The position numbers and the translations under genes are program-made. DNA of 41,837 nt from positions 1-41,837 of the forward strand of contig CAYQZD010000022.1 in the NCBI GenBank assembly GCA_964421875.1, read 5' to 3'. Source of the DNA: CAYQZD01 sp964421875 (lineage in GTDB: Bacteria > Electryoneota > Tariuqbacteria > Tariuqbacterales > Tariuqbacteraceae). Numbering within the stretch: position 1 is the first letter of the stretch; the number at the start of each line of letters is the position of its first letter. The notes under the pieces were generated by a model. The model saw only the letters and a list, made by a program, of their open reading frames with translations. It searched no databases and was not told the origin of the DNA. Shown in pieces: positions 33,966 to 41,837 of the stretch.

Positions 33966-34606
33966 GGTTTACAATGAAAAACAAAACTGGCAAATATAGT
34001 AGAATATTTATTCTAATGATTTCTGTCTTTGCTTGCATTATTATTATAGGGGCTTTTTCGGAAGTATATGAAGGTTATAAATCAAAGTATAAGTTTGAGG
34101 ATTCGGTAATTGACCAGCGAGACATTAATCTGAGTTTTCATCCGTATATATCCTTATCTATAATTGGGATCACATTGACAGTAGCCATTGTTGCTTTTAT
34201 TGGTGTTGGTAATGTGACAGAGGTAATGAAGATAGGCTTTGAAATGGAAAAGAGGAAGGATGAACTTGAAAATACGATTTCAAGACTTCGCGAAACGATC
34301 ATAAGTAGAGATACAATAATTGATTCAATAGAGAAAAAACTTTCAAGCGAGATAAATGAACAAATGGCAGCATTAAGATTTCTAAATAGAATCATTATTA
34401 TTCAATCTGGTATTGACTATTATGAAAGATTAGGTGCGATCGACGAATTTAGAAATAATCCTCAGAGGGCAATACCTTACAAAAGAACGTTAAATAAAGT
34501 TCGTCTTGTAGAAAAATCAAAAGAAGGTGAAATTTCGAAAGAAGATGAGGTTCTATACAAACACTTTATTGAATCGCTTGATAAAGTCTTAGAGCAAATA
34601 ACATAA
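33962..34606 (+). CDS. Two-helix membrane protein with coiled coil, putative output of kinase cassette
   Basis: 214 residues: membrane helices at about 12-31 and 58-79, then a long coiled coil (about 88-130; KRKDELENTISRLRE) and a helical C-terminal region. Family not recognised. It overlaps the receiver gene (ATTGAGG frame, 4 bp). By position it may be an effector or a membrane anchor of the system. AT-rich. Confidence 0.6.
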   Translation: MRFTMKNKTGKYSRIFILMISVFACIIIIGAFSEVYEGYKSKYKFEDSVIDQRDINLSFHPYISLSIIGITLTVAIVAFIGVGNVTEVMKIGFEMEKRKDELENTISRLRETIISRDTIIDSIEKKLSSEINEQMAALRFLNRIIIIQSGIDYYERLGAIDEFRNNPQRAIPYKRTLNKVRLVEKSKEGEISKEDEVLYKHFIESLDKVLEQIT

Positions 34607-34636
34607 GAATAATATCTTAACCCGGAGTAAACCCCA

Positions 34637-35020
34637 ATGGAAACACCCCAAGAGTTATACTACACTAAAGAACACGAATGGGCTGCGGTCGATGGCGACA
34701 CCGCCACTATCGGTATCACCGACTGGGCTCAAGGCGAATTAGGCGATGTCGTCTTCGTGGAACTGCCGGATATCGGAACCGAAGTGGCCCAAGACGCCCC
34801 CTTCGGCACCATCGAAGCGGTCAAAGCCGTGTCCGACCTCTATGCGCCTGTCTCAGGCGAAATCGTCGAAATCAACGCCAGCCTCGAAGATCAGCCGGAA
34901 CTGGTCAACCAATCCCCCTACGGCGACGGCTGGATGGTGAAAATCAAATTGTCCGACCCCGGCGAACTGGACAACCTGATGAACGCCGAGGATTACGACA
35001 AGATGGTTGAAGGATTATGA
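34637..35020 (+). CDS. gcvH: Glycine cleavage system H protein
   Basis: Lipoyl carrier shuttling the aminomethyl group in glycine cleavage. 127 residues; Lys63 in GTIEAVKAVSDLYAP takes lipoate. First of the gcv cluster here; GcvT and lipoate genes are not in the window. A CGGAG Shine-Dalgarno sequence is near the ATG. No glycine-riboswitch-like sequence fits in the 30-bp leader. Confidence 0.97.
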   Translation: METPQELYYTKEHEWAAVDGDTATIGITDWAQGELGDVVFVELPDIGTEVAQDAPFGTIEAVKAVSDLYAPVSGEIVEINASLEDQPELVNQSPYGDGWMVKIKLSDPGELDNLMNAEDYDKMVEGL

Positions 35021-35021
35021 A

Positions 35022-35056
35022 ATAAGAGATAAGAGATAAGAGATAAGAGATAAGAG
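35022..35056 (+). repeat. ATAAGAG heptad array, five perfect units
   Basis: Five exact ATAAGAG copies starting just after the gcvH stop, before gcvPA. A second kind of 7-bp array, without the AAC(C/G)AG core. Confidence 0.9.
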
Positions 35057-35105
35057 TTATGATATAAGAAATCGAAAATCAAACATTAATAATTAACAAA
35101 CATAG

Positions 35106-36482
35106 ATGAGCAAATATTTTCCCGACGACCTCTGGGAGCAGAACATCCCCTTCGTCCCCCACACTAAGGGGGATTTGGAGCGGATGCTGGAAACCATCGG
35201 CGCCGCCGACATCGAGGAACTGCTGCAGGGCATACCCGATAACCTGCGCCTGAAAGAGCCGCTCGACCTCCCGCCCCGGATGTCAGAACTCGAAGTAGTG
35301 CGCGAACTGGAACGGCTGGCGGGGATGAACAAGGTAATGACCTGCTTCGCCGGAGGCGGCGTTTACGACCACTTCCGCCCTGCGGCGGTGGACGCGATTA
35401 TCTCCCGCCCCGAATTCTACACCGCTTACACCCCTTACCAGCCCGAAGTCAGCCAGGGCACCCTTCAGGCGATATGGGAATACCAATCCCTTATCTGCCA
35501 ACTGACCGGGATGGACGCCGCCAACGCTTCGCTTTACTGCGGCGGAACCGCTTTGGCGGAAGCGGCGGCGATGGCAGTCAGAAAAACCAGGCGGAGTAAA
35601 ATCCTCGCCGCCGACAATATTCACCCCCATCACCGAAAAATCCTGAATACCTACGGAACGGCTTTTCCCTATGAAATCGAAACTATCCCCGCGCCCGGCG
35701 GAATAGTCGATATAGAATACTTAAGAAAAGCGGTGGACGATACAGTTGCGGCAGCGCTAGTTCAGCACCCCAATTTCTACGGCTTGCTGGAAGAAGTCGA
35801 TGATATCGCGGAAACCGCTCATTCGGCGGGAGCGTTGTTCATTGTTTCTTTCGACACGGTGTCATTGGGGTTGCTGAAGCCTCCTTCGGAGTATGGCGCA
35901 GATATAGCGGTGGCTGAAGGCCAGTCATTGGGCAATCCGATGAATTATGGTGGGCCTTATCTGGGAGTGATAGCTGCGAATCAGAAATTCCTCCGCGCTA
36001 TGCCCGGCAGGATGGTCGGTGAGACCGTCGATGTCAAGGGCAGACGGGGATTCACCCTCACCTTGCAGACCCGCGAACAGCATATCCGCCGCGATAAAGC
36101 CACCTCCAATATCTGCACCAACGAAGCGCTATGCGCCCTGGCTGCGGCGGTGGAGATGTGCCTGATGGGAAAGGAAGGAATAGCGGAAATGGCGCGGCAG
36201 TCGCTGCAGAAAGCGCATTACCTGGCGGAAATGATAACCAGGGAAACCGTCTTCAAACTGAAATACCCCGACCGCCCTTTCTTCAAGGAATTCCTTGTCA
36301 CTTCAAACTATGAAGCCAAGCCCGTCATCGACAGCTTAGCGGAGAAAAAACTGCTGGTCGGACCCTCGATGGGACGTTTCCTTCCGGTGGTGGACGAGCA
36401 TAGTTTCCTGATAGCGGTCACCGAATCCCGCGCTAAAGTGGAAATGGACTGGCTGGTGGAAGAATTGAAAAAATACGGCTGA
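35106..36482 (+). CDS. gcvPA: Glycine dehydrogenase (decarboxylating) subunit 1
   Basis: Alpha subunit of the split P-protein, 458 residues (YIPHTKGD-type start NIPFVPHTKGDLERML, then YTPYQPEVSQGTLQ and GRMVGETVDVKGRRGFTLTLQTREQHIRR). It forms the PLP-dependent glycine decarboxylase with gcvPB, which here is separated by the multihaem lipoprotein gene. Its TGA stop is immediately followed by the TTG start of that gene, so they may be co-translated. Confidence 0.96.
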   Translation: MSKYFPDDLWEQNIPFVPHTKGDLERMLETIGAADIEELLQGIPDNLRLKEPLDLPPRMSELEVVRELERLAGMNKVMTCFAGGGVYDHFRPAAVDAIISRPEFYTAYTPYQPEVSQGTLQAIWEYQSLICQLTGMDAANASLYCGGTALAEAAAMAVRKTRRSKILAADNIHPHHRKILNTYGTAFPYEIETIPAPGGIVDIEYLRKAVDDTVAAALVQHPNFYGLLEEVDDIAETAHSAGALFIVSFDTVSLGLLKPPSEYGADIAVAEGQSLGNPMNYGGPYLGVIAANQKFLRAMPGRMVGETVDVKGRRGFTLTLQTREQHIRRDKATSNICTNEALCALAAAVEMCLMGKEGIAEMARQSLQKAHYLAEMITRETVFKLKYPDRPFFKEFLVTSNYEAKPVIDSLAEKKLLVGPSMGRFLPVVDEHSFLIAVTESRAKVEMDWLVEELKKYG

Positions 36483-37745
36483 TTGCGGCGCGCAAAAAAC
36501 ATACTTGCCCTCATTACCGCAGGCATTATGTCCGCGGCGTTGATATGGGGATGTTCCCGGCGGGACGCGGTTGAAATATACTACACCGCCAATAATAACG
36601 GCGCGCTAAGGGGCTGCGGCTGACCAGCCACCGACGCCGGCGGTTTGGAAAACCTGTCGTCTGTATTCGGTCTGGATTCCCATACCGCGCTCCGCCTCTG
36701 CGCCGGGAACTATTTCCCGGCGGGAATGGATTCCCTCAAGGATATCTACCTCCTGAAGGCGGCGGAACTTCTGCGCTTCACAGCTTTCCTCCCCGGCGAC
36801 CAGGATACTCCCCGGCGCGGAGAGATGCTGAAACGCGGATTGCCGCTGGTCTGCGCTAATATTGGGACTGACGGTAGATTAGCATTTCAGAAGTTTATCC
36901 TGAAAGAGACGGCGGGAGTAAAGGTAGGTATTACCGGTCTTTGGTCTAAAGCGACTTTCGCTCTGTTGCCGGACACATTGAAAACGGGATTGACCTTCAT
37001 CACGCCCGACAGCGCCCTGCAAAACCTCCGCGATGATAACGGCGGCGGTGTAGATTTATGGGTCGTTATGACTCAAGGACCCGATGAATTCGACCGGGAA
37101 TTGATGGAACGTTATGACTGGATTGACATTATTACCAGCGGCGGCCGGTATGATTCACCGGAACGAACCGAGTCGGGCAAAGGATACATCGTCCCCGCCG
37201 GACAGAATTGTGAATTCGCGGGAAAAATCGTGGTTATTCCCGGTAATAAGCGGAATTCCATCGTTTCGCGTATTACGCCGGTGCTTTTAAACGACCCGCC
37301 GCCGAAACCGGAATTCAAAGCTTTGACCGATGAATATTACGCCGCCTGGTACAAAGTGTTGGAAGCCCGCCGCGCCGCGATGCCTCAGGATGGCAGGATT
37401 TTCCACGGAAATTGGTACTGTACAAAGTGCCATCAGCGGGAATACGATTCCTGGGCGGAAACTTCCCACGCCAAAGCCTTCGCCGCGATAAGCGACAATC
37501 CGGAGAAACGCTGCCTCCCCTGCCACACCACCGGATTCGGCTATCCCACCGGCTTTTGGGACCTCGATTTCAGCCCCAAAATGGCGGGGGTAGGCTGCGA
37601 AATGTGCCATAAGCTGCCCCGAATGAGCGCCATTATCAGCTTCCATCCGGTGGAACCGATTACACCTAAGTCCTGCGGCTGCCACCAGGCTCCCTTCGAC
37701 CCGGATTTTGATTTCGGGGAAGCGGTGGCGAAGGTATTGCATTAG
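36483..37745 (+). CDS. Multihaem metallophosphatase-like lipoprotein, in-frame UGA, candidate selenoprotein
   Basis: Read from TTG 36483 with TGA 36621 as Sec, the protein has 420 residues: signal peptide with lipobox IWGC (Cys24), then YYTANNNGALRGCG-Sec-PATDAGGL. Related multihaem proteins have a YTxNxxGxLxxCGCP...GGL motif, so Sec47 replaces the second Cys of CGC exactly. A degenerate 5'-nucleotidase-like domain follows (about 50-290), then a cytochrome c554-like end with CTKCH (313), CLPCH (344) and CEMCH (372) and an odd CGCH at 398. A start after the UGA (an in-frame GTG or ATG) would lack both signal peptide and motif, making the haems impossible to attach. The SECIS candidate is at 36632-36659. 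No redox partner is nearby; it lies within the gcv cluster. Confidence 0.85.
36632..36659 (+). promoter_or_regulatory. Candidate SECIS stem-loop in multihaem gene
   Basis: CGAC/GTCG outer stem (36632-36635, 36656-36659), internal loop, then GGTTT/AAACC (36642-36646, 36650-36654) with loop GGA, 23 nt after the UGA. Size, distance and G at loop start fit bacterial SECIS rules. Confidence 0.45.
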
Positions 37746-37762
37746 ATTGAAATTGTACGTGT

Positions 37763-37798
37763 TATGTCAGATTTTTAGCGAAGCGGAGACCTGACATA
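37763..37798 (-). repeat. Palindromic repeat, copy of 18132 element
   Basis: Reverse complement of the TGTCAGGTCT...CCTGACATAAC element at 18132-18166 with a few changes. Confidence 0.75.
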
Positions 37799-37835
37799 GA
37801 GATTGTTCCCATATTCCTACGGGAGAACACAGAAT

Positions 37836-37933
37836 AACCAGCAACCAGCAACGAGTAACGAGCAACGAGTAACGAGCAACGAGTAAAAAGCAACGAGTAA
37901 CAAGAAACCAGTAACCAGAAACCAGAAACCAAT
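37836..37933 (+). repeat. Heptad array A6, thirteen units plus one decayed
   Basis: AACCAGC x2, then alternating AACGAGT/AACGAGC, a few changed units (AAAAAGC, AACAAGA), then AACCAGN. Ends one base before the gcvPB ATG. Confidence 0.93.
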
Positions 37934-37934
37934 T

Positions 37935-39374
37935 ATGCCCCAACCAACCATATTCGAACAAAGCGTTCCGGGAAGACGCGGATACACCCTCCCGGAACTG
38001 GATGTCCCGGAAAAAGCGGGACTGATACCTGACAGATTCCTGCGGGAAGCCCCGCCGCCCCTGCCCGAAGTTTCCGAAGGGACGGTGATGCGCCACTTTG
38101 TGAATCTTTCGACCATGAACCACCATGTGGACAAGGGCTTTTACCCCCTGGGCTCCTGCACTATGAAATACAATCCCAAGGTGAACGACCGGATGGCTTC
38201 CCTGCCCGGTTTTGCAGCTTTGCATCCTTTCCAGCCTTCCGCCACCGCTCAAGGAGCGCTGCGCCTGATGCGGGAACTGGGACGGGCGCTGTGTGAAATC
38301 ACCGGATTGCCCGCTATCACCTTACAGCCCGCTGCGGGCGCGCACGGCGAACTCACCGCCCTGCTGCTGTTCCGAGCCTATCATACGCACAATGGCAATC
38401 CCCGTAAAAAGGTTATCATCCCCGACAGCGCTCACGGCACCAATCCCGCCTCCATCATCGCCGCCGGCTACGATGTGGTCCAGATTAAATCGGACGAATA
38501 CGGGATGGTCAATTTCAAAGCGCTGGCGGAAAACCTGGACGAGGAAACCGCCGCCTTTATGATTACCAATCCCAACACCCTGGGAACCTTCGAATGCGGC
38601 GTGGAAAACATCGCCAAGATGGTTCACGAAGCCGGAGCTATGCTCTATATGGACGGAGCTAACTTGAACGCCCTGATGGGTATCGCCCGCCCCGGCGATA
38701 TGGGCTTCGACGCGGTGCACCTGAACCTGCACAAGACCTTTTCCACCCCGCACGGCGGCGGAGGACCCGGTTCGGGACCGGTGGCGGTGTGCGATAAGTT
38801 AGAACCGTTCCTGCCGGTCCCCGTCATCGACGTCAAGGACGAAGGCTACATCTTCGACTACGACCAACCCCTGACCATCGGGAAAGTCGGCTCTTACTTC
38901 GGAAACTTCGCCGTGTTGGTTCGCGCCTACGCCTATATCCTGATGATGGGCGCGGAAGGATTGACCAAGGCTTCTCTAGCAGCGATACTGAACTCGAATT
39001 ACCTGAAGAAGAAGTTAGAACCGTATTACGACCTCCCCTACGGGCTGAACACTCTGCACGAAACAGTATTTTCCGGCTCCCGGCAAGCCAAACGCGGCGT
39101 TAAAACCCGTGAAATCGCCAAACGCCTGCTGGACTACGGCGTTCACGCCCCTACGGTCTATTTCCCGCTTATCGTCCCGGAAGCCCTTATGATAGAGCCC
39201 ACCGAGACCGAAACCCCGGAAGCGGTGGAAAAGTTCGCAGATGCGCTGATCGCCATCGACAAGGAAATCGATGAGGATCCGGAAATGGTCAAGACCGCCC
39301 CGCACACCACGCCGGTGGGACACTTGGACGAAGTCACCGCGAATCGGAAGTTGAAACTGAAATATGAAAATTAA
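37935..39374 (+). CDS. gcvPB: Glycine dehydrogenase (decarboxylating) subunit 2
   Basis: Beta subunit of the split P-protein, 479 residues, bearing the PLP lysine (Lys267) in HLNLHKTFSTPHGGGGPGSG. Other marks: MGSCTMKYNPKVN-type GSCTMKYNPK, DSAHGTNPAS and TNPNTLGTFE. Works with gcvPA, gcvH and GcvT in glycine breakdown to CO2, ammonia and methylene-THF. Confidence 0.96.
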   Translation: MPQPTIFEQSVPGRRGYTLPELDVPEKAGLIPDRFLREAPPPLPEVSEGTVMRHFVNLSTMNHHVDKGFYPLGSCTMKYNPKVNDRMASLPGFAALHPFQPSATAQGALRLMRELGRALCEITGLPAITLQPAAGAHGELTALLLFRAYHTHNGNPRKKVIIPDSAHGTNPASIIAAGYDVVQIKSDEYGMVNFKALAENLDEETAAFMITNPNTLGTFECGVENIAKMVHEAGAMLYMDGANLNALMGIARPGDMGFDAVHLNLHKTFSTPHGGGGPGSGPVAVCDKLEPFLPVPVIDVKDEGYIFDYDQPLTIGKVGSYFGNFAVLVRAYAYILMMGAEGLTKASLAAILNSNYLKKKLEPYYDLPYGLNTLHETVFSGSRQAKRGVKTREIAKRLLDYGVHAPTVYFPLIVPEALMIEPTETETPEAVEKFADALIAIDKEIDEDPEMVKTAPHTTPVGHLDEVTANRKLKLKYEN

Positions 39375-39411
39375 TTGTGTACAAGTGTACAGGTGTTCAG
39401 GTGTGCAAGTT
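39372..39411 (-). repeat. Octamer array O3 (minus): four units plus AT tail
   Basis: Minus strand: AACTTGCA, CACCTGAA, CACCTGTA, CACTTGTA, then CACAATTA. Same four-plus-tail plan as O1 and O2. Confidence 0.8.
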
Positions 39412-39453
39412 AAATTGACATAGAGTCTTGAGTAACAAGTTCTCCGTTTGCAG

Positions 39454-39603
39454 GGGCGTTCAATTGAACGCCCTTACCGAAATCTCATTTTATACTATGA
39501 TTTGCCACAGAATCCCCGCACATTAGTGCAACAGGGTCTCCGCACCCTGTTGCAATCCTTTGTTTATTAATTACATGTCGCAGGGTGCAGAGACCCTGCG
39601 ACA
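39454..39603. repeat. Three perfect palindromes
   Basis: GGGCGTTCAA/TTGAACGCCC (39454-39473), TGCAACAGGGT/ACCCTGTTGCA (39527-39554) and TGTCGCAGGGT/ACCCTGCGACA (39576-39603). The last two share a core in opposite orientation. They fill the gap after gcvPB, which has no gene. Confidence 0.85.
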
Positions 39604-39611
39604 CGGAATAT

Positions 39612-39691
39612 GTCATGCTGAGCGAAGCGAAGCATCTGCATTTTCATAAGTTATTTATAAACAAGAGATTCTTCACTTCGTTTAGAATGAC
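39612..39691 (+). repeat. 80-bp MITE-like element with 26-bp imperfect terminal inverted repeats
   Basis: Starts GTCATGCTGAGCGAAG and ends in its imperfect reverse complement (20 of 26 positions). Non-coding. Ends relate it to 11096-11163 and the half copy at 15901. Confidence 0.7.
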
Positions 39692-39715
39692 TTAATATGA
39701 AATCAGGAAATCACT

Positions 39716-40237
39716 ATGTCCCGTCTGCATTCACAAATAAAAGAGCATCACAATAGAGAAGACCTTATCGGTGAGCACAAACTCGGCGACGCCGGGCAGA
39801 TGATTTTTGCCCTGTTGTTCGCCGCAGTCTGGGTAGCGGACACCTTTTTCCTCAAATACACCACCTTCCTTGACCAGTATGTTCCGTTTTTCGTCAAGCT
39901 GCCGCTGGGAATCGCGCTATTGTTCATATCAGGCTATATGGCGCGGACAGGATTGAACATCGTCTTCAAAGAAGTCCGGGAAGAGCCTTGCGTGATTCGG
40001 AAAGGCGTGTTCAATTTGGTGCGGCATCCGATTTATCTCAGCGAAATCCTGCTCTACCTCGGTATGCTGATGATGAGTCTATCGCTGGCGGCGGCGGCGG
40101 TATGGGTAATCGCAGTTGTATTCTTGCACTACATTTCGCGCCACGAGGAAAAGCTGCTACTGGAGCGCTTCGGCGAAGAGTACGAACGGTATATCAGGGA
40201 AACGCCGATGTGGATACCGGGGTTCAAAAAGAAATGA
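39716..40237 (+). CDS. Isoprenylcysteine carboxyl methyltransferase-family protein
   Basis: 173 residues with four or five membrane helices (about 28-48, 60-80, 118-140). The catalytic signature is VRHPIYLSEILLYLG followed by the HEEKLLLERFGEEYERY end, both typical of ICMT/PEMT-like SAM-dependent methyltransferases of bacteria. The substrate is unknown; lipids or isoprenoid compounds are typical for the fold. Flanked by repeat elements. Confidence 0.85.
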   Translation: MSRLHSQIKEHHNREDLIGEHKLGDAGQMIFALLFAAVWVADTFFLKYTTFLDQYVPFFVKLPLGIALLFISGYMARTGLNIVFKEVREEPCVIRKGVFNLVRHPIYLSEILLYLGMLMMSLSLAAAAVWVIAVVFLHYISRHEEKLLLERFGEEYERYIRETPMWIPGFKKK

Positions 40238-40255
40238 GACATCGGTCAATGAATT

Positions 40256-40336
40256 GTAGGTCGGCTTATTAAAAGCCGACTATCCGTTATGCCGCATTCT
40301 GCGGCATATTCGGCGGGTCTGAATGACCCACCCTAC
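40256..40336 (+). repeat. Composite hairpin repeat bounded by GTAGG/CCTAC
   Basis: Three adjoining hairpins: GTCGGCTT/AAGCCGAC, ATGCCGC/GCGGCAT and GGGTC/GACCC. Related to the GTAGGG elements near 11020, 15870 and 15980. Confidence 0.7.
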
Positions 40337-40366
40337 TAATTATCATTACAAATTGGAGGAGTAGAT

Positions 40367-41728
40367 ATGAGGCAGATATTTGTTCTTTCTTTAATCGTCT
40401 TCACCAACATTTCTTTCGCATCGGTACCAAACAGAGTCACCGTTGTTACAGACACAGTCGAATTCGTAATGGGAACGGGATTCACCGCTGAAGAAGCCTA
40501 TAATCGAGTCTTGGCCAGGGCGAAAAGGCTGGCGGTGGACAAAGCGGCGGCGACCTATGTTCAAAGCTACAGCCGGGTGGAAGACTATGTTTTAACTCAG
40601 GATATTATCGACGCGGTTCAAGCGGGAACGGTTATCGACTATGATATTCTCTGGAAAAACGATGATGCGGAAGAGACCGGCGTCCAGCGGATTGTGATGA
40701 AAGCGGTAGTGGAGTGCCCCTCAATAGATGAACTGCGCAGGGCGGTCGGAGAAAAATCCCCCTACGAAGTCGGTGTGAAAAGAGGTGAGCTGTATGTCAA
40801 CAGCTATCCGCCGGGCGCAACCATTTATATTGACGGCGATAAACAGGCGGCGAGAACTCCCCATACATTTCGAGAACTCGAAGAAGGACGGCACGATATT
40901 ACACTCCGAAAAGAAAACTACCGTCCTGATACTAAAACTGTTTATATTTCTCAGACAGACCCGCAAATGGTTGATTTAATCCTGAAAAGACCTCGCGGGA
41001 GATTGAAGATTACTTCCAATGTCCGAGGCGCAAGAGTTGATTTGGATAACAAATATATCGGGACAGCGCCGGTTACCACAGAAGAGCTATTAACTGGTAT
41101 TCATGACTTGACTGTAACAGGCCCCGAAGACTATGAACCTTACACAGCTGAAGTTGAAGTCAGAGTTGATGAAATAAACGAAGTTGATGTTAGATTAAGA
41201 AAAAGACCCGGAAATATACTTGTATTCACAAATCCTCCTGGCGCTAGAGTTTCATTGGAAGGAACTGGATTATCGGGAATTGCGGATGATTCTTATGCTT
41301 TTAAGAATGTAGAACCGAAGAGTTATTTATTAGCCTGTATTAAAAAAGGATTTACATTCGAAAATAAATTAGTAAACTTGCCTCCAGGAAATACAATTAT
41401 TGTAGAATTTTTTGGGAAAGAGGGACTTTCTATGATAGAAATTGAAAGAAGGATTAGATTGGTCAATGAACAAATAGAAAATGAAGTACTGTTTAGAGTG
41501 TTAGGCTATACAGCTGGAATTACATTGTTAGCCATTAGTGCCGTAGGTGCTAGTAAAGGATCAGAGGGAGGATATCCTGATGAAGCAAAAAATAGGGATC
41601 AATTACTTGCTGTCATTGGTTGTGTTGATTTAGTGACAGTACCTATAATTGGTGCAATTTGGAGAAAAAATTTAAAGAATAAGAAAGAAGTTTTAGAAAA
41701 TATGTTAGAAGTACAGTGGGAAAATTAA
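40367..41728 (+). CDS. PEGA-domain envelope protein
   Basis: 453 residues with a signal peptide (1-19, SFAS). The N-terminal domain (about 20-135) is of the FlgT/LPP20-like type (GTGFTAEEAYNRVLARAKRLAVDKAA, then VVEC). Three PEGA repeats follow (about 140-205, 208-280, 282-345), e.g. LYVNSYPPGATIYIDGDKQAARTP and LKITSNVRGARVDLDNKYIGTAP. Two hydrophobic helices close the protein (about 383-401, 420-436). PEGA domains bind envelope surfaces or glycans. From about 41100 onward codons become clearly more AT-rich than in the first half. GGAGGAG lies before the ATG. No terminator seen downstream to the window end. Confidence 0.8.
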   Translation: MRQIFVLSLIVFTNISFASVPNRVTVVTDTVEFVMGTGFTAEEAYNRVLARAKRLAVDKAAATYVQSYSRVEDYVLTQDIIDAVQAGTVIDYDILWKNDDAEETGVQRIVMKAVVECPSIDELRRAVGEKSPYEVGVKRGELYVNSYPPGATIYIDGDKQAARTPHTFRELEEGRHDITLRKENYRPDTKTVYISQTDPQMVDLILKRPRGRLKITSNVRGARVDLDNKYIGTAPVTTEELLTGIHDLTVTGPEDYEPYTAEVEVRVDEINEVDVRLRKRPGNILVFTNPPGARVSLEGTGLSGIADDSYAFKNVEPKSYLLACIKKGFTFENKLVNLPPGNTIIVEFFGKEGLSMIEIERRIRLVNEQIENEVLFRVLGYTAGITLLAISAVGASKGSEGGYPDEAKNRDQLLAVIGCVDLVTVPIIGAIWRKNLKNKKEVLENMLEVQWEN

Positions 41729-41837
41729 AAACAGTTTCACTTTTAATAAAGTTGCGGATTGGCATATTATAAGCCGACAGGTTTATCATTTTTTTCGAAA
41801 ATAAGGCTTGTCTGAATAATTCGCTTTATAAATTAAA

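Noticed and set aside
36483..37745. UGA reassigned to Gly or Trp instead of Sec
   Set aside because: UGA is the natural stop of ligA, tyrS, hpt, acn, accB and gcvPA in this window.

Overview
The window reads as one contiguous piece of an uncultured Gram-negative bacterium, probably of the FCB superphylum (Zixibacteria-, Marinimicrobia- or Cloacimonetes-like). This rests on a Por-type (type IX secretion) C-terminal sorting domain, a DUF5683-like envelope protein, lipoproteins with lipoboxes, a GT9 heptosyltransferase-type enzyme, split glycine decarboxylase (gcvPA/gcvPB) and EF-P of the Lys type. The phylum is inference; no rRNA is present. UGA ends many genes (ligA, tyrS, hpt, acn, gcvPA), so the code is standard, yet two genes contain an in-frame UGA and look like selenoproteins.

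Layout. 1-5.6 kb: the end of an S41 protease, a HAD phosphatase, an RseC-like protein, a tRNA nucleotidyltransferase, hpt and two envelope proteins. 5.6-8.7 kb: a gene-poor stretch with a sigma54-type promoter and a terminator (possible ncRNA), then a NACHT NTPase on the minus strand. 9-15.8 kb: aconitase, a Schlafen-AlbA/ATPase + ParA cassette, tyrS and a polyprenyl synthase. 16-19.3 kb: a small membrane-protein cassette, an ApbE flavin transferase with in-frame UGA, and GT9. 19.4-24.2 kb: two large exported proteins. 24.2-30.7 kb: ligA, a nuclease + zinc-ribbon cassette, efp, a four-helix-bundle protein, accB and accC. 30.7-34.6 kb: a histidine kinase / receiver / membrane coiled-coil cassette. 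34.6-39.4 kb: gcvH, gcvPA, a UGA-containing multihaem lipoprotein, gcvPB. 39.7-41.8 kb: an isoprenylcysteine-type methyltransferase and a PEGA protein.

Two themes stand out. First, GC-rich housekeeping genes are repeatedly interrupted by AT-rich one- to three-gene cassettes that look like immunity or conflict modules (NACHT, Schlafen/ParA, lone nuclease, kinase/receiver/membrane protein). Second, the spaces between genes hold several families of very short tandem arrays: 7-bp units AAC(C/G)AGN, 8-bp units NAC(C/T)TGNN in sets of four with an AT-rich tail, and 10-bp units ACACGAATNN. The 7-bp arrays flank a four-helix-bundle gene in inverted orientation and sit directly on the start codons of accB, accC, gcvPB and the rseC-like gene.

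The best-supported unusual system is selenocysteine use in exported redox lipoproteins: a CGC-to-CG-Sec change in a multihaem metallophosphatase-like lipoprotein and a Sec-UGA in ApbE, each with a stem-loop that could be a bacterial SECIS element just downstream.
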